Assembly: GCA_026395955.1 (NCBI GenBank)
Contig: JAPLXR010000005.1
Coordinates: forward strand, 1-49,718
Origin: Candidatus Nomurabacteria bacterium
GTDB taxonomy: Bacteria > Patescibacteriota > Minisyncoccia > Phycocordibacterales > UBA9973
DNA: 49,718 nt
Reading direction: 5' to 3'
Position numbers and translations under genes: made by a program. Shown here piece by piece: positions 24,136 to 32,909 of this stretch. Numbering within the stretch: the first letter of the stretch is position 1; every line of letters starts with the position of its first letter. The notes beneath the pieces are model-generated. The model saw nothing but the letters and a program-made list of their open reading frames with translations. It was not told the DNA's origin and did no database searches.

Positions 24136-27100
24136 ATGAAAAAAATTAACACCATCTTGTCGATAAAAGTTCTATTACTCATTACAGTTTTTGTTATGAG
24201 TGCGGTCTCAGTTTTTGCTTTTGGTCCTACTGGTCCAGCACCTACAAACAACGTAGAAGGTCCACTAAATGTCGGTCCTGCTTTTCAAGAAAAAACTGGA
24301 GCATTGCAGGTGGATGGAGATATAAGTGGTGGAAGTAATTTGTATCTAGTAGGTGGTGAAAATGCTCATGGAAATATCAGTACAGATAGTTCATTTAATG
24401 CCGCTCCTTTAGCAGGAGTAGGCCCTAGACCTCTTTGTGCAACTTCGAATGGTACAATTACAGTTACTGGATGTATCACTAGTACTGGTTTACCTGTAGG
24501 TTTGACTAGTGCTAACTTGAACGAAACTCTTCGTTGGAATGGAACTGCATGGATAAATACTTCTGTTTTGAAAACAACTACAACTGGAATAAATGTTACT
24601 GGAGGAATAACTACTACTGGTAATGTTTTGTTCGGTGCTTCAACCACTCCTTATACAAATAATACTGTTGGTGTTTATGGAAGTTCTGTTTTAACAGGAA
24701 ATGAAAGTGTAGGTCATACATTATTTGCTGATCAAGCACAACTAGGTGGAAGTGGAACAGGACATAATCTTACCGTGTATGGAGATGTTATTGTACCACC
24801 ATTGAATCCTAGTGGAGTGGTTAAACCTTTGTGTATAGGTACTACAGGAACTCTTACTATTGGATGTCCACCTATTGTTATTCCAGCGTTACCTGCACAA
24901 GGAATAATAGGAGGTCTTTTACCTACTGCTTTAAATACTCAAACTATAAGATTTAATACAGCAGCTTCAGGTGGTCCTAAATGGGAAGCTTCTTCAACTT
25001 TAACTAATAATGGATCTAGTATTTTTGTAGGAAGTTCTGGTACTAATGCAAACTTGTTTGTTTATGGAAATCAAGTAAACTCGGGAGTCATAACAAATAC
25101 TTCTTATGCTCTTACTGGTGCACCTATAAGACATTTATGTGTTGATTTAAATGGACAATTTACGATGTCTTGTCCTAATAACGGATCAGTAGGTGGAAGT
25201 TTACCAGCAGTTGGATCAGTAAATAATGTTTTAAAAAACATAGCTGGTGTATGGACATCTTCCCCTATTGCTCAAGGTACAGTTGGAGGAAGTCTTCCTA
25301 CTGGTGCCATTGGCCAGGTTTTACATTCTAATGGAGCTGCATGGCTTGGAACAGGTGGTTCCTTAACAGAAGATGCAAACGGTGCCGCAGTAACTGGAAC
25401 TTTTATAGTTTTGAATAATGCTACTACAACTTTAACTGGAAATCTTACCACTTCTAGAAGCGTATCTTTAGGTATTCCAGGTTATCATGTTACTATTCCG
25501 GACTTGTCTTGGACTGGTAATGCCTATCCTTCTGGTAGAGTTGTATGTACTAGTCCTGGTGGAATATTAACTTCTAATTTATTTGGCGGGGCTTGTCCTA
25601 GAGGAATACTAGATGGTTTATTACCTAGTCCAGGTGCATCAGGCACAGTTTTGACTAGTAACGGTTCAGCATGGCAACCTGCACCTTTGCCTGTACAGTT
25701 ACCTCTTTCTGGTAATACCTCTGGAGATGTTTTGACATGGAATGGTGCTACAAATGCGTGGGTTCCTTTTGCTAGTGGTTCTACTGATGGCCAAACTCTT
25801 CGTTGGAATCCAAACAAATTTGCTACAAACCAAGGAGGATGGGAGCCTACGATGTGGCTTTCTGATAATGCTGGTTTTACGTTAAGTACTTCAAATATTT
25901 TTATGGCTGCCGGTGATACTCAGCTAGGTCTTAATCCAAGTAATATAACTTATATTGCAGGTAATACAACAGTCGGAGGAACTTTAGGTAATCCTTTAGG
26001 TAATCCAAATGCAAGTTTGACTGTCAATGGGAATACAACAATTGGTACAAACGGTCATAACAATTCTTTGTTAGTTAATGGTGGAACTTTAACAAATACT
26101 TTATATTCTTGGGGAGAAACACACTTAGCTTTTAATAGTGGAAATGTTTTAGTTGGAGATGTTACTAATCCTGGTTCTTATAATGCAAGTTTGTTTGTTC
26201 GTAGCCTTGAAGGTCAACCACAACCAAACTGGATAACAGGACCTATAACAACTGTTTGTGTTGTTGGTAGTGGATCAAATGCAGGCTTAGTTATTCAATG
26301 TCCACCTCCTGTGCATAGTACTACTCCTGTTACTTTTTCTACAAATGGAACATGGACAGTACCAGCTGGAGTAACTTCAATAAACCTAGAATCTTGGGGT
26401 GGAGGAGGTGGTGGAGGAGGTGGTGGAGGTGAAGCCGGTTTTTGGCGTCCAGCAAGTTACACCCCTTGGGGTGCTGTTGGAAGTACTGGCGGTGCAGGAG
26501 GAGGTGCTGGAGGATACACAAAAGTAACTATACCTGTTACTCCTGGTCAAACTTTTAATATCAATATAGGACAAGGTGGTGTAGGAGGTATGGGAGGACC
26601 TTCTCAAGAATTAATAAGCCCTGCTCGTGCTGATTCTTGGTATATGGGTTCAAACGGTGTTAATGGTACAAATACTACAGTTACAACTACACCTTTGGTT
26701 TATCCTACTACACCTATTACAATAATAGCTGGTGGTGGACAGGGTGGTAACGCTGGATATTTTCCATTTGTTACAACTGGTAGTGCTTGGTCTACTTCTT
26801 TTAATAATAGAAATAATTTTCCAACTACTGGCGGTGCAGGAGGAACTGGATATAATTTTGGACAAAATGGTAACGATGGAGGTGCTACTGGTGTTGGAAT
26901 AGGAGGTTCAACGATATTTGGTTCTGCGAACTCTTATGGTGCAATTGCTGATTGGTCTCGTTTTACTGATGTAAATGGTAATTATTTAAGTGGTAATCCT
27001 GGTCTTTTTCAAAGTAATTCAACAGGTCCAGTAGCTATTGGTACTCCTGTTGTTGTTTTTAATATATCTTATATAAACAATCCACTTGCCAGTGCTCATG

Positions 27101-27261
27101 GCGAAGATGCTTCTTTTTATGGAGTAGGTGGTGCTGGTGGTGGTCCTGATTATTCACGTGGACATGGTTACAATCGTACTGTTAATCAAAATAACATGTC
27201 ATTTGTTGGTGGTGCTGCTGGTGGTTCAGGTGCTGATGGTTATGTGAAAATTACTTACTAA
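24136..27261 (+). CDS. Large secreted fibre-like protein with Gly-rich C-terminal domain
   Basis: 1041 residues. A signal peptide (LLLITVFVMSAVSVFAFG) is followed by PTGPAPTNNVEGPLNVGP. A long repetitive region then follows, in which units of the type GQVLHSNGAAWLG, GTVLTSNGSAWQP and GDVLTWNGATNAWVPF recur, as in phage-tail-like and surface fibres. The last 330 residues start with TFSTNGTWTVPAGVTSINLE and run into a Gly-rich domain with a run of eleven Gly. No catalytic motif. Likely an adhesive surface fibre acting with the neighbouring NHL/Ig protein and the pili encoded next door. Confidence 0.8.
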   Translation: MKKINTILSIKVLLLITVFVMSAVSVFAFGPTGPAPTNNVEGPLNVGPAFQEKTGALQVDGDISGGSNLYLVGGENAHGNISTDSSFNAAPLAGVGPRPLCATSNGTITVTGCITSTGLPVGLTSANLNETLRWNGTAWINTSVLKTTTTGINVTGGITTTGNVLFGASTTPYTNNTVGVYGSSVLTGNESVGHTLFADQAQLGGSGTGHNLTVYGDVIVPPLNPSGVVKPLCIGTTGTLTIGCPPIVIPALPAQGIIGGLLPTALNTQTIRFNTAASGGPKWEASSTLTNNGSSIFVGSSGTNANLFVYGNQVNSGVITNTSYALTGAPIRHLCVDLNGQFTMSCPNNGSVGGSLPAVGSVNNVLKNIAGVWTSSPIAQGTVGGSLPTGAIGQVLHSNGAAWLGTGGSLTEDANGAAVTGTFIVLNNATTTLTGNLTTSRSVSLGIPGYHVTIPDLSWTGNAYPSGRVVCTSPGGILTSNLFGGACPRGILDGLLPSPGASGTVLTSNGSAWQPAPLPVQLPLSGNTSGDVLTWNGATNAWVPFASGSTDGQTLRWNPNKFATNQGGWEPTMWLSDNAGFTLSTSNIFMAAGDTQLGLNPSNITYIAGNTTVGGTLGNPLGNPNASLTVNGNTTIGTNGHNNSLLVNGGTLTNTLYSWGETHLAFNSGNVLVGDVTNPGSYNASLFVRSLEGQPQPNWITGPITTVCVVGSGSNAGLVIQCPPPVHSTTPVTFSTNGTWTVPAGVTSINLESWGGGGGGGGGGGEAGFWRPASYTPWGAVGSTGGAGGGAGGYTKVTIPVTPGQTFNINIGQGGVGGMGGPSQELISPARADSWYMGSNGVNGTNTTVTTTPLVYPTTPITIIAGGGQGGNAGYFPFVTTGSAWSTSFNNRNNFPTTGGAGGTGYNFGQNGNDGGATGVGIGGSTIFGSANSYGAIADWSRFTDVNGNYLSGNPGLFQSNSTGPVAIGTPVVVFNISYINNPLASAHGEDASFYGVGGAGGGPDYSRGHGYNRTVNQNNMSFVGGAAGGSGADGYVKITY

Positions 27262-27271
27262 TAATTTTTCT

Positions 27272-27303
27272 AAAAACACTCAACTTTTTAGTTGAGTGTT
27301 TTT
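27272..27303 (+). terminator. Terminator of the fibre-like gene
   Basis: AAAAACACTCAAC/GTTGAGTGTTTTT hairpin 10 bp after the stop codon. Confidence 0.88.
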
Positions 27304-27311
27304 GTTTTTAC

Positions 27312-27348
27312 ACCCTCTCCTTAATAAGGAGAGGGTTGGGGTGAGGTG
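27312..27348. repeat. GC-rich palindrome resembling a REP element
   Basis: A 25-bp palindrome (arms ACCCTCTCCTTA and complement) followed by TTGGGGTGAGGTG. It is far more GC-rich than its surroundings and lies between a terminator and the pilB promoter, with no T-run. CCCTCTCC...GGAGAGGG-TTGGGGTGAGG palindromes are a known intergenic repeat style in many bacteria. Confidence 0.6.
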
Positions 27349-27373
27349 AATTTTTTTATGATATAATTTAGTT

Positions 27374-29122
27374 ATGCAAATAAATGAAGAGCAATTAATA
27401 AAATTTATTTTAGAATCAGGTTTATTAAATAAAACTGATCTTGAAAATGCTCAAAAAAAATCTCTAGAAGGAAATATAAAATTAAGTGATCAACTTCTCT
27501 CTGAAGGTAAAATTTCTGAAAAAGATTTAAAGAGAATGGAAGCAAGTGTTTTAGGTATTCCATTTGTTGATTTATCTGGCCAGAAGATTGATCTGGATGT
27601 TTTATCTATGATTCCGGAACCTATTGCACGTAATCACAATATTATTACATATAGAAAGAATGATAATACTAGTCTCGAAGTAGCGATGCTCGATGTAGAA
27701 GATTTACCCGTTATTGATTTCATAAAAAAGAAATCAGGATTAAAGATTTTGCCTAGACTTACAGATACTCCGTCTATCAAATTCGCCCTCGTGCAATATA
27801 GAAAAAGTCTCGAAGCAGAATTTTCTGATTTGATAAAAAAAGATGCTAGTGCAATAAAGAAAAATGATAAAGAAAATTTATCTGAAGAAGAAAGACTAAA
27901 AGAAATGGCTGAAGATTTGCCTGTGGTAAAAATAGTTGATTCGCTTATTTCTCATGCTGTTTTACAAGGTGCTTCTGATATACATATAGAACCAGGGGAG
28001 CATGATCTGACTGTGCGTTATCGTATCGACGGTATTTTGCACGATGCTATGACTTTAGAGAAAGAAGCCGGCAGTGGTATTACAGCTCGTATTAAAGTTC
28101 TTTCAAACTTGAAACTCGATGAAAAGCGTTTACCTCAAGATGGACGTTTTAAAATAGAAAATGAAGGACAAAAAACTTCTTTCCGTGTTTCTACTTTACC
28201 AACTTTTTATGGAGAGAAGACAGTTATGCGTGTGCTCAATGAAACTTCTCATGGTTATACACTCGAAGGTCTAGGTTTTCATGGTGACGGTTTAGAATTG
28301 ATTCATAATTCTCTAAAGCAGAGAACAGGTATGATACTCGCTACTGGTCCGACAGGCTCTGGAAAAACAACTACACTTTATACTGTGCTCGATATGCTCA
28401 ATAAACCAGAAGTAAATATTTCTACAGTAGAAGACCCGATAGAGTATCAAATGCCTAGAATAAATCAGACACAAGTAAAACCAGAAATCGGTCTTACTTT
28501 TGCAAACGGTTTGCGTACACTCCTTCGTCAGGATCCAGATATTATCATGGTGGGAGAGATTCGTGATGGAGAAACAGCATCACTCGCAGTGAATGCGTCT
28601 CTTACAGGTCACCTCGTATTATCTACTATCCATACGAATAGTGCGGCTGGCGCTATTCCACGTCTGACAGATATCGGAGTAGAAGCTTTTCTTATTGTCT
28701 CTACTGTAAAAACAATTATTTCTCAGCGTCTTGTACGTAAACTATCTTCGAAAGAAGGAAAATATTTTATGTCAGCAGATGAAATAAAATCATTAGCAAA
28801 AATTGTTGATCTAGAAAGGATGCTCGGATTCTTGAAAGCTGAAAAGTTGATTGCAGGTGATATGACATGGGAAAAAATACCTATGTATAAACCGATAAAA
28901 ACAGAAGAATTCCCTGATGGTTACAAAGGGCGTCTAGGTATACATGAAGTTTTAAAAGTCAGTAATGTTTTAAAAGAAATGATTATCAAAGGTTCATCTA
29001 CAGATGAACTCGAAGTTCAAGCCAAAAAAGAGGGAATGATGACGATGTTAGAAGACGGTATTTTTCAAGCCGTAAATGGTCTGACGACTATAGAAGAAGT
29101 TTTGCGTGTTGTTTCTGAATAG
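27374..29122 (+). CDS. pilB: Type IV pilus assembly ATPase PilB (GspE/PulE family)
   Basis: A 582-residue motor ATPase for pilus extension. The N-terminal GspE/MshEN domain (about 1-150) is followed by the ATPase core: Walker A GPTGSGKTT near residue 325, the Asp box STVEDPIEYQ, Walker B with DPDIIMVGEIRD near 387, and the His box TGHLVLSTIHTNSA. The protein contains no cysteine, so the zinc-binding tetracysteine motif seen in many PilB proteins is missing. TATAAT ends 6 nt before the ATG. First gene of pilB-pilC-30355. Confidence 0.95.
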   Translation: MQINEEQLIKFILESGLLNKTDLENAQKKSLEGNIKLSDQLLSEGKISEKDLKRMEASVLGIPFVDLSGQKIDLDVLSMIPEPIARNHNIITYRKNDNTSLEVAMLDVEDLPVIDFIKKKSGLKILPRLTDTPSIKFALVQYRKSLEAEFSDLIKKDASAIKKNDKENLSEEERLKEMAEDLPVVKIVDSLISHAVLQGASDIHIEPGEHDLTVRYRIDGILHDAMTLEKEAGSGITARIKVLSNLKLDEKRLPQDGRFKIENEGQKTSFRVSTLPTFYGEKTVMRVLNETSHGYTLEGLGFHGDGLELIHNSLKQRTGMILATGPTGSGKTTTLYTVLDMLNKPEVNISTVEDPIEYQMPRINQTQVKPEIGLTFANGLRTLLRQDPDIIMVGEIRDGETASLAVNASLTGHLVLSTIHTNSAAGAIPRLTDIGVEAFLIVSTVKTIISQRLVRKLSSKEGKYFMSADEIKSLAKIVDLERMLGFLKAEKLIAGDMTWEKIPMYKPIKTEEFPDGYKGRLGIHEVLKVSNVLKEMIIKGSSTDELEVQAKKEGMMTMLEDGIFQAVNGLTTIEEVLRVVSE

Positions 29123-29132
29123 TTATAAATAA

Positions 29133-30350
29133 ATGATATTTACTTATAAAGCAAAATCAAAAAAAGGAGAATTTTTTGAAGGCAAGATAGATGCTTTTGA
29201 TCGTTTTGCTGCTGCGAGAGAATTGATATCTCAAGGTAACATGCCTTTGTCTATCTTTATTCAATCTCATCAAAATGAAGCGATAGATGATCTTTTTCAA
29301 AAGATTTTTGGGAAAGTAAAAATGAGTGAAAAAATTATTTTTACTAGAAATCTAAGTGGAATGTTGAAAGCTGGATTATCACTCTCTCGTGCTATTTCTG
29401 TTTTAGAAAAACAAACAAAAAATAAAACATTTGGTAATATTCTAAGTGCAATTCATACTGAGATAGATAAGGGCGAATCTTTGTCTTTTGGTTTAGCAAA
29501 ATTTCCAAAGGTTTTTTCTAAACTTTTTGTTTCTATGGTAAAGGCAGGTGAAGAATCTGGAAATTTATCCGGATCTTTAATTGAAATAGGTATTAACTTG
29601 GAAAAATCAAATGCAATTACTAAAAAAGTAAAAGGTGCACTTATGTATCCGGGAGTTATTCTCTCTGTGATGGTATTGATCGGAGTATTGATGTTGATGT
29701 TCGTTGTTCCGACACTTTCAAAAACATTTACTGAGCTCGGTGTTGATTTACCCGCTTCTACAAGACTCATAATCAATACTGGTAATTTATTTTCTTCACA
29801 TCCTATTTATGCATTTTTAGGTATTTTTGGAATTGCAGGATTATTGGTTTTGTTTTTTAGAGCAAAAGTAATGAAACCTATTTTTGATAAGATTGTGGTG
29901 CGTCTACCTATGATCGGAACTCTCGCAAAAGAATTAAATACTGCTCGTACTGCTCGTACTTTAGCATCGCTTATAAGTTCTGGAGTTCCTATCACTCGTG
30001 CAGTAGAAATAACAAGTGACGTTGTTCAAAATATTTATTATAAAGAAGTTTTAGCAAAAGCGAAATCAAGTGTAGAAAAAGGAGCTCCATTTTCTGCTGC
30101 TTTTAAAAATCATACAGAACTTTATCCTATAATGGTGGGTGAGATGATGGAAGTAGGTGAGGAGACAGGTAAACTATCAGATATGTTGCTCGAGATAGCT
30201 ATCTTTTACGAAGGAGAAATTGAAAATAAGACAAAAAACCTTTCTACTATTATTGAACCATTGCTGATGGTTTTTATCGGAGGTGCTGTAGGATTCTTTG
30301 CTATTTCTATGATATCACCTATGTATTCTATTATGGATAATATAAAATAA
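29133..30350 (+). CDS. pilC: Type IV pilus inner-membrane platform protein PilC (GspF family)
   Basis: A 405-residue polytopic protein. Two GspF domains (residues about 65-190 and 270-390) are followed by membrane helices. Motifs are FTRNLSGMLKAGLSLSRAI, AGEESGNLSGSL, MYPGVILSVMVLIGVLMLMF, ARTLASLISSGVPITRAVE and GEETGKLSDMLLEIA. It starts 10 bp after pilB and ends 4 bp before the next gene, so one operon. Confidence 0.95.
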   Translation: MIFTYKAKSKKGEFFEGKIDAFDRFAAARELISQGNMPLSIFIQSHQNEAIDDLFQKIFGKVKMSEKIIFTRNLSGMLKAGLSLSRAISVLEKQTKNKTFGNILSAIHTEIDKGESLSFGLAKFPKVFSKLFVSMVKAGEESGNLSGSLIEIGINLEKSNAITKKVKGALMYPGVILSVMVLIGVLMLMFVVPTLSKTFTELGVDLPASTRLIINTGNLFSSHPIYAFLGIFGIAGLLVLFFRAKVMKPIFDKIVVRLPMIGTLAKELNTARTARTLASLISSGVPITRAVEITSDVVQNIYYKEVLAKAKSSVEKGAPFSAAFKNHTELYPIMVGEMMEVGEETGKLSDMLLEIAIFYEGEIENKTKNLSTIIEPLLMVFIGGAVGFFAISMISPMYSIMDNIK

Positions 30351-30354
30351 AATT

Positions 30355-30822
30355 ATGAAAAAAATATTTAAAAAAGACTTTGTAAATAAAAATTTAGTAA
30401 AAATTATTGTATCCCTTATTTTATTTATGGCGATAATTATATATTCTATTTTTACATATCATAATTATCGTTCAATGCAAAATGCTGTACAAACTACACT
30501 TGAATCTATAAATAGTGCTCATAATAAATCTTTTTCTTCAATAAATTCAGACCCTTTTGGTGTTCATTTAGAAAAAAATGAAATAATAATTTTTTCAGGA
30601 GAAAATTATTATACTAATAATAGTTTAAATGAAATTTTTCCCATAAAAAATGGTGCAAGTATTTCAAATGTAGTTTTAAATGGTATTAGTTCTAATTCAG
30701 GAGATATATCTTTCCAGAAAATTACTGGAATTCCAAATAAAACAGGAAATATAAATATTACAGTGGGTAATAAAACTAAAGTTATAAATATAAACTCTAT
30801 AGGTCTAGCTAATATGAATTAG
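30355..30822 (+). CDS. Hypothetical pseudopilin-like membrane protein
   Basis: 155 residues with one N-terminal transmembrane helix (LVKIIVSLILFMAIIIYSIFTY) followed by a polar, beta-rich domain of about 110 residues. The topology and place in the pilB-pilC operon suggest a minor-pilin-like role, but the G-F-T-L-x-E prepilin peptidase site is absent, so it would not be processed in the classical way. It starts 4 bp after pilC. Its stop codon overlaps the stop of the convergent gene by 4 bp. Confidence 0.65.
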   Translation: MKKIFKKDFVNKNLVKIIVSLILFMAIIIYSIFTYHNYRSMQNAVQTTLESINSAHNKSFSSINSDPFGVHLEKNEIIIFSGENYYTNNSLNEIFPIKNGASISNVVLNGISSNSGDISFQKITGIPNKTGNINITVGNKTKVININSIGLANMN

Positions 30823-32294
30823 TTTTTTAATTCTTGCCAAGATAGTATTTGATACTGACTAGAAGTAAGAGGGAAACTAGGTGGTGGTGCATATAGTAGA
30901 TTTCCATCATAATTAATATTTCTAGTAGAGTATCCAGAACTCGCAGGACTACCATAAGCAAATCCATATCTGAGATTTGAAGCTATCATTCCATATAAAG
31001 TGAGACTAGATCTGAGTACATAACTAGCATTACAACTAGCTCCTACATAGTAAAATCTACCTACAGAGTTGTGTTGTGCCATTAATGCACCATCTATTGT
31101 TAAAGTATTTGCACTGACCATGCCTACATCTACTCCGCCTTGAGCAACAATACCTAGGGAATCGGTACCATCAAAATTTGTATATAATAAATTATTATTT
31201 ATTATTATATTTTTATATAGTGTTGTGTCTGATGGTTCTGGTAATGTAGCTGCAACAATAGTTAGACGTGCCCCATTTATTTGTCCATCAATTACAGTAT
31301 GATCTTGAAGAAAAATTACTCCATTGACTGGAAATGGATAGTTTCCTTGTATGCTTTCTGAATTTACACTCCAAGTCAAACCTAATGGATTTGATGTAAG
31401 GTCAACTGTGCAAGCATTAGGATTTCCTGGAAGTGGAACCCAACTATTTATTTTATATAAATCAAAAGTATCATTTGTTTTTAAAACTATATGATATCCT
31501 ACAAAACCACTACCAGCTGCGTCTCTATAAAATCCATTTGTAGTTTGAGCTGCTGTTTTTAAAGTAGCTATATCATTACTAAAACCAGAAAAATCAATTA
31601 ATGGTACACTCATTTTTCTTCCAGCAGCAAATACGTCTGAGTGAGCTTGAAGTGTTCCATTTGGTGCTGGGTCTTGAGTTGCGACACAAGTGTGTACTCC
31701 ATATGAACTAGATGTACATCTATCACTATCAGTATCTGTATATGTAGCAGCACCACTACTGACTAAACTATGAGCAAGACCGTCAAAACGAATGCCTCCA
31801 TTTACACGAATAGTTCCATAAACTTCAGTACCTACACCGAAACGCATTGCTGCATTTCCGGCAAAAGAATTTTCAGCAACTGAAGGTTTTGATACTCTAC
31901 TTTCTATTATTCTTTGTTGTGTCATATCAGCAGTAGCTTTTCCTACTGATTTTATTTTAACAAGTGTAGATCCTGTTCCTGGTGGAGTAATAGTTAAAGA
32001 AAATTGCCCCACTGTATTTCCGTCTTTATCGATCAGAGAATGTACATATGGGCCTGATGTACCAGTACCATCTTGAAAATCTATTGAATTATGAGCTAAA
32101 TGCCAACGATAGTAGTCTATACCTGCTTCTGCTGATTGTATTGCTTGTTCACGGTTGAATGTTGTTTTACCTGCTTTTAAAGTAGTTGCCGCCCAGCTAG
32201 CAAGAGCAGAAATCATAATTACAGATACAGCAGCAAAGACTACTAATTGTAATAATATTGATCCTTTATTTTTATTTTTAAAATTTTTAAACAT
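30819..32294 (-). CDS. PilX-like minor pilin with large exported domain
   Basis: 491 residues. The N-terminus KGSILLQLVVFAAVSVIMIS resembles a prepilin helix but has Gln where the usual Glu+5 is, as in some PilX/GspK-type proteins. The following SAEAGIDYYRWHLAH matches PilX N-terminal regions. The C-terminal 330 residues are a beta-rich exported domain (GIRFDGLAHSLVSSGAATYT, DGALMAQHNSVGRFYYVGA) with four Cys. It is the third gene of a minus-strand minor-pilin operon (34241 to 30819), overlapping its neighbour by one base. Confidence 0.72.
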   Translation of the reverse strand: MFKNFKNKNKGSILLQLVVFAAVSVIMISALASWAATTLKAGKTTFNREQAIQSAEAGIDYYRWHLAHNSIDFQDGTGTSGPYVHSLIDKDGNTVGQFSLTITPPGTGSTLVKIKSVGKATADMTQQRIIESRVSKPSVAENSFAGNAAMRFGVGTEVYGTIRVNGGIRFDGLAHSLVSSGAATYTDTDSDRCTSSSYGVHTCVATQDPAPNGTLQAHSDVFAAGRKMSVPLIDFSGFSNDIATLKTAAQTTNGFYRDAAGSGFVGYHIVLKTNDTFDLYKINSWVPLPGNPNACTVDLTSNPLGLTWSVNSESIQGNYPFPVNGVIFLQDHTVIDGQINGARLTIVAATLPEPSDTTLYKNIIINNNLLYTNFDGTDSLGIVAQGGVDVGMVSANTLTIDGALMAQHNSVGRFYYVGASCNASYVLRSSLTLYGMIASNLRYGFAYGSPASSGYSTRNINYDGNLLYAPPPSFPLTSSQYQILSWQELKN

Positions 32295-32908
32295 TATAAA
32301 TTATCTTTTACATTTCTAAGTGAAATTTGTGTGGTAAATGTAATTGGAGCAGGTGGTAGGTTTGGATTATCATCTAATGTAAGTGTTATTTTTACTAAAC
32401 GTACAACTGAGACGTCGAGAGGAATAGTCAAAGCAGCTGTTGTTCCATCGTAATTAGTATCATAATAATTAAATATTGTAGCTGTATTTGTTACGTTTGT
32501 AAGGAGTGTAGTAACTGTTTCTGTTCCTGTATAGCCTAAAGGTGATCCCGTTGGAATCAATGTTCCTTTTTGCAAAGATGACCCATTCATAAAATATCTG
32601 ATTCTTTCTTTTAATCCATCACCATTTATGTCTGAAAAAAAAGTAAAACTAGTAGCACTGGCTTGGTTTACAGCATAGGATCCATTGTTTGCAGCAGATG
32701 CTGTACGTATTTCAGCCTCCATCATTTTTATTGCCTTTTTACCTGCAGCCACATTTGTGAAGCCTTTTGATATTGTCGAGTTGTAAGTCCAAATATTTCT
32801 AGCTAGTAATGTTAAAGCTATTAAAATTATAACAAATATGGCAGTACTTACAGCCATTTCTATTAAAGTAAAACCCTTATTACTATTTCTTTTAAGTCTT
32901 TTTTTCAT
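32294..32908 (-). CDS. Prepilin-type (type IV minor pilin) protein
   Basis: 204 residues with a canonical prepilin leader and helix: KGFTLIEMAVSTAIFVIILI. Cleavage is expected after Gly12 and Glu17 is the +5 residue. The soluble domain includes a segment typical of pseudopilin J/PilW-like proteins (KKAIKMMEAEIRTASAANNG). It lies 1 bp after 32910-34241 and overlaps the next gene by 1 bp. Confidence 0.85.
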   Translation of the reverse strand: MKKRLKRNSNKGFTLIEMAVSTAIFVIILIALTLLARNIWTYNSTISKGFTNVAAGKKAIKMMEAEIRTASAANNGSYAVNQASATSFTFFSDINGDGLKERIRYFMNGSSLQKGTLIPTGSPLGYTGTETVTTLLTNVTNTATIFNYYDTNYDGTTAALTIPLDVSVVRLVKITLTLDDNPNLPPAPITFTTQISLRNVKDNL

Positions 32909-32909
32909 A

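Noticed and set aside
26339..26865. Minus-strand frames opposite the Gly-rich domain
   Set aside because: Complement of Gly/Thr codon runs; low-complexity Ser/Thr/His strings without start signals.
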